A DNA stretch of 64,000 bases, from NCBI GenBank assembly GCA_014529385.2, contig CM043968.1, positions 10,303,648-10,367,647 on the forward strand. Reading direction: 5' to 3'. Within the stretch, counting starts at the first letter, position 1. The number at the start of each line of letters is the position of its first letter. The notes under the pieces are model-generated. The model was not told the origin of the DNA and searched no databases. It worked only from the letters and a program-made list of their open reading frames with translations. Both the position numbers and the translations under genes were made by a program. This DNA comes from Adiantum capillus-veneris (lineage: Eukaryota; Streptophyta; Polypodiopsida; Polypodiales; Pteridaceae). This document shows positions 52,571 through 64,000 of this stretch, piece by piece.

Positions 52571-52874
52571 AAATAGAACCGATCACGTAAGCACCAACCT
52601 GAGATGTTTGTTCATGCTTAACTAACTCCATTACTCCACAGTAAGCAGTAATGCTCACACTCCTCTCTTTCACATACACACACTTTACGCAATCAAGGCT
52701 AAGTGAGGGGCCTAAACAACCCTCACCATTTTTTATAGTAGAACCAGACACGTAGTGACATCTTTTAGTGCACAAAGTGAAAAATCCCCACACATTTGTA
52801 TACTCAACAGGTCTGAGCTTCAAGGTAGGTGATAACTCCATGTAGCCATCACGGTTAGCCAACAGAAGCTTAGG

Positions 52875-52939
<65 letters not shown>

Positions 52940-53500
52940 AGAGGTAATATAGCAGGGTTTTGTATACGAGAAAGAGGGGGTATGCGGTAGGGAGGTAAGA
53001 GAGGGGAAGCAAAAGGGGCATGAAGGTCTAAAATATGAACGTGTATAGTCAGGGCATCACCAGTCTTTTAAATGCCGTGTACTGAAATCGAGACATATTG
53101 AATCATTCATCAAGTGCCCATTAAAGGGTACTATCCCGTGGGGGGCTAAAAAAATGAACAAATTTATGAGTGGAAACAGGGTAGTGAGTCCCACGCTATA
53201 TCATACTCATAAACTTTAAGGGGGGTTTTCCCCTCCAAAAACAAAACAAAAAATGAAATGGAGGTTCCAAATGGCAAAATTTTTAAGTGTAAAAATCTGC
53301 TCAGGGTTGAAATTACCAATTGCTAAGATAGAGATTTGTATATCAAAGTGTGTCAATACTATTGGGTAAGCAATAGTCAGAGAATGAATCAGATAAAGAG
53401 TAACAGGCGACGACAACCTGTCAGAGATAGTGCATTTTGTGTAAGTGAGTGTGAGGGTAAGGGGTTAATCCTTAAAAACCAACTAAATAAGATTGTGATG

Positions 53501-53551
<51 letters not shown>

Positions 53552-53675
53552 GTTGCAACCCTTTCTATGCTTCTTTTGTGCATATATAGCACGCTCAAGC
53601 ATAAGGTAGCAAAAACTCAAGTATGAGGAGTAGCAATGTGATTAGCAAAAAGGTAAGAACCCCCCCCCCCCCCGC

Positions 53676-53741
<66 letters not shown>

Positions 53742-53796
53742 CCCAGAATGAAAAGCAACCATAGATTTGGTGGAGACCATTTTCCAAGTGGGAGAT
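52571..53796. other. Non-coding interval with microsatellites and a Copia polypurine tract
   Basis: (GA)n at 52878-52936, (TG)n at 53502-53549, and a C-run followed by (CT)n(CA)n at 53658-53741. AAGTGGGAGA at 53787-53796 is a typical Copia polypurine tract. No gene seen; repeated-dipeptide frames over the microsatellites are artefacts. Confidence 0.65.
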
Positions 53797-54230
53797 TGTT
53801 AAGTATGGAGGTTGACTTACCCTTGTAATTTTTCTTCTAGAAGCACACTTTTGTAAGGCCCCCGTTATAAGGAGAAACCATCATGCATGACAGAAATCAC
53901 TCATTGAAAAACCAAAAATTCATACCACCCGAAGTCAACTCGCTGAAACATTCTTTTTCATCAAAATATATTGGTTGGACAACGATCAAAAAGTGACCAA
54001 AAAACAGCCAAATAGAGACATTTTCAGTGGTCGATGACCGATGTTCAATGACTGGTGGCTGGCATTTAACGATCGATGGCCGAGAATGGGAATGCATATA
54101 CACATGGACGGCTACCTCTCACGTGAGAGGGCAACCCTTAGAGGATACTTTACAACTATGAAAGGAGGACTCTTCAACAATGAAAAGTAAAATCGAGAAG
54201 AAGCAACAACAAGTGCAAGGTAGAGAGAGA
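53797..54230 (+). mobile_element. Copia-type 3' LTR start (right edge uncertain)
   Basis: TGTTAAGTATGGAGG starts right after the purine tract. No upstream Copia coding region survives. The end near 54230 is only a guess from where the sequence character changes. Confidence 0.45.
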
Positions 54231-54439
54231 ATTAGGTTAGATAATCGTGATAGGTATACAAGTCACGGACATAAGCTGACATACATGTTGAAGCAATGCA
54301 AACGTTAGAGGCATTCTAATGTGGGTGATGCATGACTATCGTGGTTTTGGAGATCTCTTTGGTAAGCATGAAACCCATTCATCCCATGAAGTATGATTTT
54401 CTCATGATGGTTAATAGTGTGTGAAGTAATTTTTGTTGT

Positions 54440-55395
54440 CTGTAGAACATAAATATAGTGGTTACAATGCTTGCATTACATGTGGGTGGTCCAAGGATTT
54501 TTGCACGCCGGTCGATAGCATTGAAGAAACAAATTTACGAAGGTCATTGAGAACATCTTTTGGAGAACCATGAGAGAGGGTTTTGTGGGAAGGAAGCCAG
54601 CAACGATGTCTGCTTAAGAATGATTAGAGAAAAAGGAGAGGTATGACGGGTGCCTTTTACTGCCAAGGATGAAGAGATTCTCAATGTGGTAGGAGTTTCC
54701 CTATTGGATAAGATTGAGAATCAATCACTTGCTCGATCCAATGTACATATTAAAAAATGTGGGATGCTTATTGTGGGACCATCTCACCAAAAAGAAAGAT
54801 ATTCTGATTGCAAGGATTGACCTAAGACATTGTGGTTGTATGGACCAATACTGGCCACAAATCCTGAATGAGCCAAAGTGTCTTGAATTTTGACAACAAA
54901 CCAAAAACGCAAGGTGAAAGAGCAAGAAATTTTGAGAGTGGATTATAAAGAATTCAAAGTGGATTTTTTTAATGTGCAATGGTTGAAGCCGTAAACATGG
55001 AGGGCCGTGCTACTACTGTGCAAAGAGGGAAGTCAAGTTTTCTTGAGGTTTGACTCAATTGAAAGATGGACCAATATTTGAGACACATTCGTACTTCCCG
55101 AGCATTGTAAACAAGTAGGTCGTATTTTTTCATGGCCTTTTGCATTATCAATTTTTCATGTGACATGGTTCCTCTTTTCTAGGTGCTTTTCTATCCCAAG
55201 GCTTCACAACCAAATTGGTGGTATGTCATTGTAGTAGCCATGCAAAGTGCACAAGTCTACAAGGGCTACAATCTCCCATCACCAGAAAAAATAGTGAAAA
55301 AGGCAGAGAAAAATGTAGAGAAACACGCTCCAAATAATTTAGAGGAAAACCTAAACAAAAACAATGAAAAAACACAAGGAGAAATATGCAAATAA
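54440..55395 (+). pseudogene. CACTA (En/Spm) TNP2-type transposase remnant
   Basis: Broken frames retain HKYSGYNACITC, then LRINHLLDPMYI.KNV (compare HNLDVMHIEKNV of TNP2, from memory), then a string matching the region after that helix. Further on, FKVDFFNVQWLKP and FYPKASQPNWWYVIV match the C-terminal DUF4216-type region (KVDLFNVKWF ... FYV.DP....W.VV). An intron with donor GTAGGT (about 55110) and acceptor TTTTCTAG (about 55182) splits the latter. A Lys/Asn-rich end stops at 55395. Many stops and shifts. Confidence 0.6.
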
Positions 55396-55639
55396 CAGAG
55401 ATATAGGGATTTATGTTGAATTGTGTCAAGATGAGAGAGAGTCAACTTAAAGTGCAAATACATTGTATTTGAAATGGTAATGAATTAAACCTATTTACAT
55501 TTAATTTTAATATTTTGTTTCAGTGATAAGTTTAAAGAGTTGATGCAATTCAAAATTGTGTTACTTTTTTAGATTTTAAAGTAAAATGGTTTTTATCTTC
55601 AAGTTTACATGTTTATTATGTAGGCCTTGCGTCATCCTT

Positions 55640-57100
55640 GCACTTTCTTTTTATTTCTTATTTCTTTTTATTTCCACATGGGGAGTATGGTCAGGAGGGT
55701 AAGGAGGAGTTTTTAGCATCTCGATCACCCACACAAAGGAAATGGTATGAGGACATTCACTTTGTTCCACCTCAGGGAATTGGCCCAACACAATTACCAT
55801 CCCTAGTCCCATCACATGGTGTTGGGACTTCACACTAACCCTCTCATTCATCTTATCACCGAAGTGTTGGCACTTCACACCGACCATCATCTTCACACTT
55901 TACCTCACAAATCAATCACAGTGCTTTGAGTCATCCGTATCTACCAAGCACTCATGTGAGACATCGCGGGCCTGACGCTTCAATGGTGGAGAAGGCAGAT
56001 GTTGTGGTGGTTTCACCACTGAGACTTCCACACCACCGTGCAGCCATTGAGCATCCGTTTTTCCCCCTTCATGTGACGCTTCCACACCTCCTACACAGTT
56101 GTCTGCTTTGGATTTTTCCCAACAATCAGTCACTCCTACTTTCACAGTACAGGACACACCGCTTACCACTCCTAGCCTCACACTTGCCGAGACTCTCATT
56201 GTGTCCCCTCGATATCGCCTAGGAATGCAGATGGACCTGCCTTACACCATAGATCCTACCATCGGCAAGATTTAGGTAGATAAGAATGATCGGAAGGTGA
56301 ATACTACTATGCACAAATTTTGCTTACAGGTATTCTGTCACCACTTCATGAAGAAATGTAAGGAAATACTAGTCGAGCTCAAAGATAAAGTAATCAACAT
56401 GCTTCGTAGCGTGTTTCACATGGAGAATGTGGATTCTCTCCACCAAATGGATGCACACACGGATGTGCAACTACTTGAAACACAAGCGTTCGGAGGCACA
56501 TGAAGCATTGAAAGTTGACTCATCCAAGCCATCTTGGCTCGACAAGGAAGATTGGAAAAATACAAAGAAGTAGTTACATGATAATCCCGATAAGTACAAG
56601 CGGCAAAAAGGAGGAGTCAAGGGAGTTTGCACCACTTGGAGAGTGGTGAATAGGTGAGCATTTACTTAAATGCAATTAGGTGAATAAGAGTGGTAAGTGG
56701 TGTGTCCTGTACTGTGAAAGTAGGAGTGACTCATTGTTGGGAAAATTACTTTCATGTAAATACATTTGCATTTAATTTTTGTAAGTAATTTCTTAATTTA
56801 ATTTATGTGTTGCTTTCAATGCATTTAAACAGTGGGTGATGAAAAAACATGAGCCTAATCTATTCAAGCGTAGTTATGGTGCGCAAGCCACAGTCTTCCT
56901 GAGCTCATGGAGATTTTGAGATCTCGACCTAGCGAGGTAAAACATACAAAATTTTATCACTAATTTCATTATGTTAAACTATGTGTTTGTATGTAGGGTT
57001 GTTACCTAAACTTTTTTTATTGTCTTTTCTTGTATTACAAAATACAATTCACCTTGCAACATGAGGAAACCTTTGATCCAGAGTAGCGCACTCATGTGCT
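55640..57100 (+). pseudogene. Second transposase-related remnant, TNPA/Ptta-like
   Basis: Separate open pieces: MQMDLPYTIDPTIGK (about 56226), FCHHFMKKCKEILVELKDKV (56340-56500), KPSWLDKEDWKNTKK (56530-56570), RQKGGVKGVCTTWRVVN and KHEPNLFKRSYGAQAT (56850-56890). The order and the W-x(3-4)-W-K pattern recall the Ptta/En/Spm plant transposase family that accompanies CACTA elements. Broken by stops and at least one possible intron. Confidence 0.45.
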
Positions 57101-57756
57101 ACCATATGTTTTAGTTTTATGTACACAATGTATCTATTGGGGATGATACAAATCTCCCATTTTGCAAAACATTTTACTTAGTGTTTATATGTCATTTCAG
57201 TTTGAGAAAGTTTGTCCATTTTTGTGATGTAGCCTTGCACACTATGAACGACTCTTTTTACCTTCGGTGTTGGCAACCCTTGTATATAACGCATTTTTAT
57301 CAAGAAATAAAAAATTCTCTTCAAATTTCATGTCATCTCAATGTTTTTAGGTTAAGTTGGTGTTAATTGATTTGCTATTATTTTCAAAACTTCAAATTTG
57401 TTTACAATGGTGAATTGGGTGGCAATCACGTAACCCCAAAAATTTTGTACTTGCAAGCACCGATATACACGTCCATATATATGGTTATGTGATGATGTCG
57501 ATCTAAGCATCAATATCTGTATCAATATATGAACATAGTGATGCAAATATCACCGCTTATATCAATGTTTTGATTGCAATGCAGATATCTATGCCTCGAG
57601 AGAAAAAACCAAGTTCATCTGCATTGATACGGGCATCACAAGTGTGAAGAGCCCCTTATAGTGGTCGTGCAACACTAGATAGTTAAGTAGGGTTCCTTGA
57701 TAAAAATGCATCAAGCAAGGCCCCCATCGACCTTGCGAGGTTGAAAGTGTTGGAAT
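57101..57756. other. No gene seen
   Basis: A/T-rich; only short chance frames. Confidence 0.5.
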
Positions 57757-57960
57757 TAGGGTTGCAAAGAAACGCACACAGCATGGAGAAGACAAAGGAA
57801 GCTCAAGGCACACAATAGAGAGTGTGTTACTTAGTGTGCAATGGAAAGATCAATAGCCCTAGAGTGATGGGCGTATATACAATGCACGGGGAAAAAACCT
57901 CCTAAAGAGGGAAAAAATGCCCTGATGGTCCTAGTGTGTTCACACACATCACTACCACAT
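57757..57960 (-). mobile_element. LTR-like fragment related to 15310-15430
   Basis: On the minus strand it ends GCAACCCTAATTCCAACA at 57757 and shares about 120 bp with the Copia LTR end at 15310-15430. No primer site follows, so it may be a solo LTR or a truncated piece; the 5' edge is unknown. Confidence 0.45.
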
Positions 57961-58029
57961 GTATATGGTAACATAGTGGTTGAGAGGAATCTCAAGAAAA
58001 ATGAATCCTTGAGACCTTAAAACTTCATG

Positions 58030-58980
<951 letters not shown>

Positions 58981-58984
58981 TTCA

Positions 58985-59747
58985 AGATCGTTAACTCCCT
59001 CGTAGAATAGCTCCAAAGAGTCGACAAAATTATCAATCCAAGGATGGTAGTGACCCGGCTAGGGCATGGAAACATCACACATGGGTGATTGTGTGAGAGA
59101 AATGAGATAGGATTGAGTGGAGAAATCACATGAGATTATCTGCAATAGGAAGAAGAGAGAACTAATGAAGGGGATTAGTGTATGCACACACACTAACCCT
59201 TATGCTAATCAAGGTCACATCCTAATCACAAGCTCACCCAAGCTCATGGACTTATGATTAGAGAAATGCATGCACAAAACCTTAATCTACACACTAATCT
59301 AATCATGCACACACTACTAGAATCAAACATAAAATAGGAAATCAAGAATTAGAGGGTTATTAGTTCTTAATCTACACCATCCAAACACTAATACACAACT
59401 TAATGAAAAGCAAGAGAAAGGCAAAAGGACTCATCATCTTCATTGCATGCATACAATCAGTCCATGAAGAGAGTACATGTGGCTCCATGCTTCCTCCTCC
59501 ATAGCCTCCTTCTTCTTCTTCTCTACTCTAGGTTTCTCTCAAAATGATATCTCCCCTTTTCACATGAGCTACATTCACTTATATACCTAGGGTTTTAAAA
59601 GTTATGGCCGGCCACCCAAAATACATGAACTGAATAAACAGACACAACTTGGAACTCAATGTGAGCCCATGAATATATACATAGCAAATGGAAAAATAAT
59701 GTCCATGAGAAGGTGAAAATGGTTGCTGACGTTGGATGCATCCAACA
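58985..59747 (-). repeat. D2 LTR (3' LTR on the minus strand)
   Basis: Inverted relative of the D1 LTR. Shared TATATAAGT before (A/C)A(A/T)TCA, GGCCGGCC, and CTAGCCGGGT near the far end. The minus-strand start is TGTTGGATGCATCCAAC, a 16-bp palindrome at 59731-59746. TATATAAG on the minus strand at 59578-59585. The left edge is approximate. Confidence 0.7.
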
Positions 59748-59761
59748 TTCCCCCCTTCCTA
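59748..59761 (-). promoter_or_regulatory. D2 polypurine tract
   Basis: TAGGAAGGGGGGAA on the minus strand, adjacent to the LTR start. Confidence 0.85.
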
Positions 59762-61610
59762 CGCTTTGTCGTCCCCGACAAAGATATATCGTGTTAAACT
59801 CTCCAGGAAGAATATGCCTACAAAAGACAAAAGGCAATGAAGTAGCAAGCATAATCATGTGGCAAATAAGTCATAAGGCAAAGTAAAGCACATTATGGAA
59901 TGACTAAGTGCAAAGAATTATGAATTGTTAAACTGCCAATAAAAGACAAATAAATTTCACTTACTAAAAATAATTAAACAAGAGTTTTGGGCTTATGGAC
60001 GAATCTATCACTTAGTTAGCTATGACGAAGGGTTAAAACAGTCACTCTAGTACTAGCTAAGTTAGAAAAAATATATAAAGACAAGATTCCCTATTTGTGT
60101 TTATGAGCACAGATAAGCGAACTAACTGTACAACTCAAACAAAAGCTTGAATTTTTTACTTTAAGCTCAATGGAAGTCTTTTCTTTTTCTCTTTCATTTT
60201 TATTGCTCTTTCTTTTTCTTTTTTTTCACATTGTTTTTAAGAGCATTTTTTGTGAGTGCTTATTTTGTATGCCTGAGTTTTTTTGCTGCTCAAGGAAAAG
60301 CGCCCCACTGGGAATCTCTAGGACTCTAATACCATAGGCTATATGTGAGTGACGCACCAAAATCCAAATGAGATTTCTCCTCCAGCTTAAGCTTTTACAC
60401 TTGTGGAACTTTTGTGCTTCCAGATCCTTTGTATTCTTACTAGTGCTCTTTGATGTGAAGTGATAAAGCCTCTCTATGCCTAAAACCCTCCTAAGGCCTC
60501 AAACATTTAAATATTCTGCCAACTAGGACTTGTAGGTCAAGTAAATCAGTTAACCTAAAAGTCACACCCTCCTAACCTCAAGGCTTATCAATAAGACTAA
60601 ACTCTATGTTAATTAACTAAAGTATGTACAAACTTATTTATCTCTACTGGCAGATAACAAGACATAATAAAATGGACTCAATCAAACCATAAAAAGCCAC
60701 AATAAGCAAATATAGGTGTACAAAACATATAGCATAGGAAGTTATACACCTGGAGAAATATGATGCAGCTCCTCAGTAGCTATGGAAATCGGCATATAAC
60801 TCTGAAGCTCAATGGAACCATGAAATCTGGAAGTTGAAGCCCATCTATGCTGCAAAATCATAAGGCAAGATACTACCACCTAGAAAGGTGTGTCAGCATA
60901 GTAGTGAAAGTTTTATTGCAAAATGAAAGAAATCCTAAACTAGGGTCTCAAACCTGGATACCTAGAGGGAAAAAACCCATAGGAAAAAAGTGCCTCTAGT
61001 ATAAATGCATGCAGCTAGTGCACCATGGTCAATGTGCTCAAGTCAATGGTCTAGTGCAACTAGGAGGGATAAGAGAACTCTCTCCAAACAATAAAGCCTG
61101 TAATCGTCTAACTCTCTATCTAATGGTCAATGGTTGGCTAGCTCCTAGCTCCATATGGATGGTAGAATCTATAGCACAAGTAATGGATCTAGAGATGACA
61201 TCAGCCTATGACTATGTCGTCAAATAACTATGTAGCTTAGAATCCCTCAATGGATGACTCTTGCCTAGCTCTAAATCAATAGCAGGATCAATAGGAATCT
61301 CTGGTGAGTTATGGCTCATGGCACCCTGTGGTGTGATAAGTGGTAGGCTCTTAGGTAGACAAAGTTTCAATGTCCAAGGTATCTCAAGGAAGGTATCTCA
61401 AGCTCTCCTCATATGTGGTCATAGATATCTAGCTCATGTATGCCCTCGATGTGGATTAGGCCTCTCTAATGGTCATGAAAATGGTCTAGATCTCTGTGGC
61501 ATAGGTGTGGTCAAAGAAACTGTAGTAGATCTAGGAGGATGTGTAGTGGTCTATGGTCTAAGAACACAAATTTGTTTATGTCCTATATAGAATCCCTGTG
61601 CCTCTAGTGA

Positions 61611-62900
61611 CTATTTAGATGTGAGCCAACCATGTGATAGTCCATCATGTGTGTTGTGGCTCTCAATCCAAATTGCTATATCGTCACTAGCTAAAGGTCT
61701 AACATGTGTCATCCTACGAGGCACATAAACATGTCTAGTAGTCCTATCATAATCTCTCGATGATGAGCTATAGGCATGATATGTCCTAGGTGGCTCATGG
61801 GTGGGACTACTCCTGGTGGGAACATCCTCTAATGTAGGATCTACCTCTCGAAATATCTCAAGTACAATGGTAAAAGTCACTCTCGTCAAAGGGGTCTCTA
61901 GATCCTGATGTGTGACGTCTACACTCAAGGGGTGACAGTCACGGTCTCTAAATACCTCATATGTTTGTGTCTTGCATGGGGGGTCTACGTGCTCAATCAT
62001 CAATGAATCTGATGGTGAATACTCATGAGTAGGTGTCTCTATGCAGGCATCTGTCTCTATAGTAATGTCAACACTCTCATGGTCATGTGCATCGGCTATC
62101 TCCTCATGTATAGGTTGTGGTGGGATGTCTACCTCTATGATAGGTGCAAGGGGATCATCAATAATAGCTATGGAATCTGGCACTCTATCAATCTCTAGTG
62201 GCTTAGTGCTCGTGTCTAGTGTAGGAGAAATATCACTAGGTTGTACATCCCTCGTAGAACAAGTATCAACCTCTGGAATTGGCAATGTAGGTGGCTCCAT
62301 GGTAGGGATTTCTAGTGTACTCGTCCTATCATCAATCTTAGCATTCGTCCTCTTCATCATAATCACTCTAGATCGCAGTTGATCAACTATGCTCTGTGTC
62401 AAAATATGTCTAGGCGATGAAGCTCTGGGAGGTGACCTGGTATGGGATATCTGTCTAGGAGGTGTATGTGAACTCTCGGTGGGTATCTGTCTAGTATCTT
62501 GGCCATGCCGTGGAGAATAGGACAATCCAATCATCAAATAGTAAATCTCACCCAATGGGTCCCTATAAATCCTATCGTGAAGATCTTCAATAAGATATGC
62601 CATAACGCTCATGGCTGGCTCAATATTCCATCTCGTCTACTCGTATTTGTATCTACGTCCACAATCATCAACATAAGTCAATGTGTGCTCCAATCTACAT
62701 AATTGCACTATCCTAGGATGTACATGGGTATCTAAACAATCATTGGGATGTGCTTTGTCAATAGCATCATATGGGCTGGTCGGCAGGGACATGTATGTGC
62801 CCTTGAGTTCATCTGTAAAGAACTCAGTCGTACCAAAATGTCTCCTCTAAACTCTGGCTATCTATCGTATAGAAGGGTCTATGTCGTCTGAGAAGGTACC
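61611..62900 (-). pseudogene. D2 protein remnant, unidentified
   Basis: A 333-codon frame (62612-61611) plus an upstream piece joined across a stop near 62640. It reads FFTDELKGTYMSLPTSPYDA, CRLEHTLTYVDDCGRRYKYE, WNIEPAMSVMAYLIEDL, then a long acidic Pro/Thr/Ile-rich region. It may be a Gag-like or accessory domain of D2; no family recognised. Confidence 0.4.
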
Positions 62901-62933
62901 TTTGGTATAGGAATGTCCATTATGGTCAAGAAA

Positions 62934-63203
62934 TCAAGGCATGGCTCCTCTATGGCCTACAAAATGTAGCACAATCTCATCTCGGTCCTCAATACTCGGA
63001 GTGTCAACCCTAGGTTCGGCTCCTGCCTGCATGGTGGCTCTAGGTGATCTAGCAATCATCGGTAAATTTGGTGCATGTGATTTGGAAAGCTCAGTATCTA
63101 GTATGCTCATGGCTGGCAGTGTGGAAGGTGGTACCATGTCTACAACCTCTCTAGCATGTGTGCTAATAGTAGGAACAATCAAAATCTGAGGTGTAACTGT
63201 CAC
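62934..63203 (-). pseudogene. D2 upstream frame, unidentified
   Basis: 89 codons, low complexity, rich in Pro, Ser and Ile. In broken continuity with the previous entry. Confidence 0.25.
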
Positions 63204-64000
63204 TGTGGCACGTAGCTCTGGTCATGCACTAGTATGACTCTGCATCCGACGCTCCATATCTACCCTAGCAACTGCTATGATCTCTGCTAAGGTCAATTTC
63301 CTAGATGGTGGTGAGGCTGGAAATCTTGGAGGTGATTGGACCTCAAGAACAATGACTGCCAAAGTCTAGCAGTCTAGGTCAAAATTGGTCTTAGGGGGCA
63401 ATAAACCAATGCACTAGGTGCAAGGAGTAATCTGGCAATGAATGGCTATCCAAATGGTAATCGGGATCTCTCTATATAATCAAGCTCTAAAATCGGTCAC
63501 TCGGTCAAAGCCGTAGCCAAATGTAGGTCTAGTAACCAAATCGAGCTCTAATCGCGCGTCGGTGTGCTAAGAATAGCCAAAAGCGGCCAAATCAAGATCT
63601 CACGTGTGAAAGTCTCTAACTAGCTAAATTTGGTCAATATCAAGGCCAAAACAAATCTCTATCGCAAGTCGAGATCAAATATGGTCAATCGTGGGACTCT
63701 GCGATCAAATCGAGCCAAAATGCAATATTGCACGTGAAACAGCTCTAAAACATGTAATCTGGAAAATCGTAGACCCAAAATCAAAATCTGTGTCAGACAA
63801 GGTTTGTGTGTGTGATCTGGTTCAAATATTCTACAAACAGCTCAAATCGACAAAATCGGACAATTTCGGATGAAATTTGACTCTCGAGACTCTAAATGCG
63901 TCTATTCGTTCTTAGATGCGTGTGAACGGGACGTGTGCCGATGTTTGCAATGCAATGAAGAGAAACAAGACAGAGAAAAGAAAACAAAATGAAAATTTTT
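63204..64000. other. D2 interior, no frame supported
   Basis: Repetitive short strings of the CAAATCGAG / CAAAATC type; no gene seen. Confidence 0.4.

Larger units (their letters stand above)
59748..64000 (-). mobile_element. D2 LTR retrotransposon interior (right end outside window)
   Basis: 59762-60420 matches the D1 interior inverted. Beyond that a degenerate coding region lies at 61611-63203. No RT or integrase motif was seen, so either these lie beyond 64000 or D2 is non-autonomous. Confidence 0.6.

Overview
The window is a nested stack of plant transposable elements. No convincing host gene was found. It points to a land plant with a large, repeat-rich genome. The evidence is Ty3/Gypsy elements primed by tRNA-Asp, Copia LTR pieces, a decayed CACTA (En/Spm) transposase, introns with plant-type splice sites and many long GA/GT microsatellites. 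The species cannot be named from this sequence.

Layout. (1) 1-14323: Gypsy element A, minus strand. It is old and broken, runs off the left edge, and carries a Copia-type solo LTR (1305-2819). (2) 14324-19813: mostly non-coding, with an orphan reading frame, a Copia LTR end plus primer site, a hairpin and a decayed coiled-coil frame. (3) 19814-51928: DNA transposon E, bounded by 180-bp terminal inverted repeats about 90% identical. One gene runs inward from each end. The left gene has an integrase-type zinc-binding segment; the right gene has about nine exons and a C2H2-like finger. (4) Inside the left gene of E sits Gypsy element B (20612-43759, minus strand), with both LTRs, primer site, polypurine tract and a near-perfect target duplication. 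B has lost reverse transcriptase, RNase H and integrase. (5) Inside B sits Gypsy element C (23439-35742, plus strand), complete and young: LTRs differ at about 7 of 545 positions, and the target duplication is GGATC. (6) E also holds a partial LTR element, D1 (44199-45654). (7) 51929-64000: a tandem repeat, microsatellites, a Copia 3' LTR start, CACTA remnants, an LTR-like fragment and a minus-strand relative of D1 (D2) that runs off the right edge.

A, B and C belong to one wider Gypsy group. They share an architecture of N-terminal region, Gag with zinc knuckles, protease, RT, RNase H, integrase (the last three missing from B), then an unusual tail: a second retropepsin-like segment (A and C) and an array of W-[I/V]-P-K repeats (all three). 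A and B also share, in the leader upstream of gag, a spaced array of long palindromes. The tail module, the palindrome arrays and transposon E are the best candidates for something undescribed. Order of events inferred from nesting and LTR divergence: E first, then B into E, then C into B.
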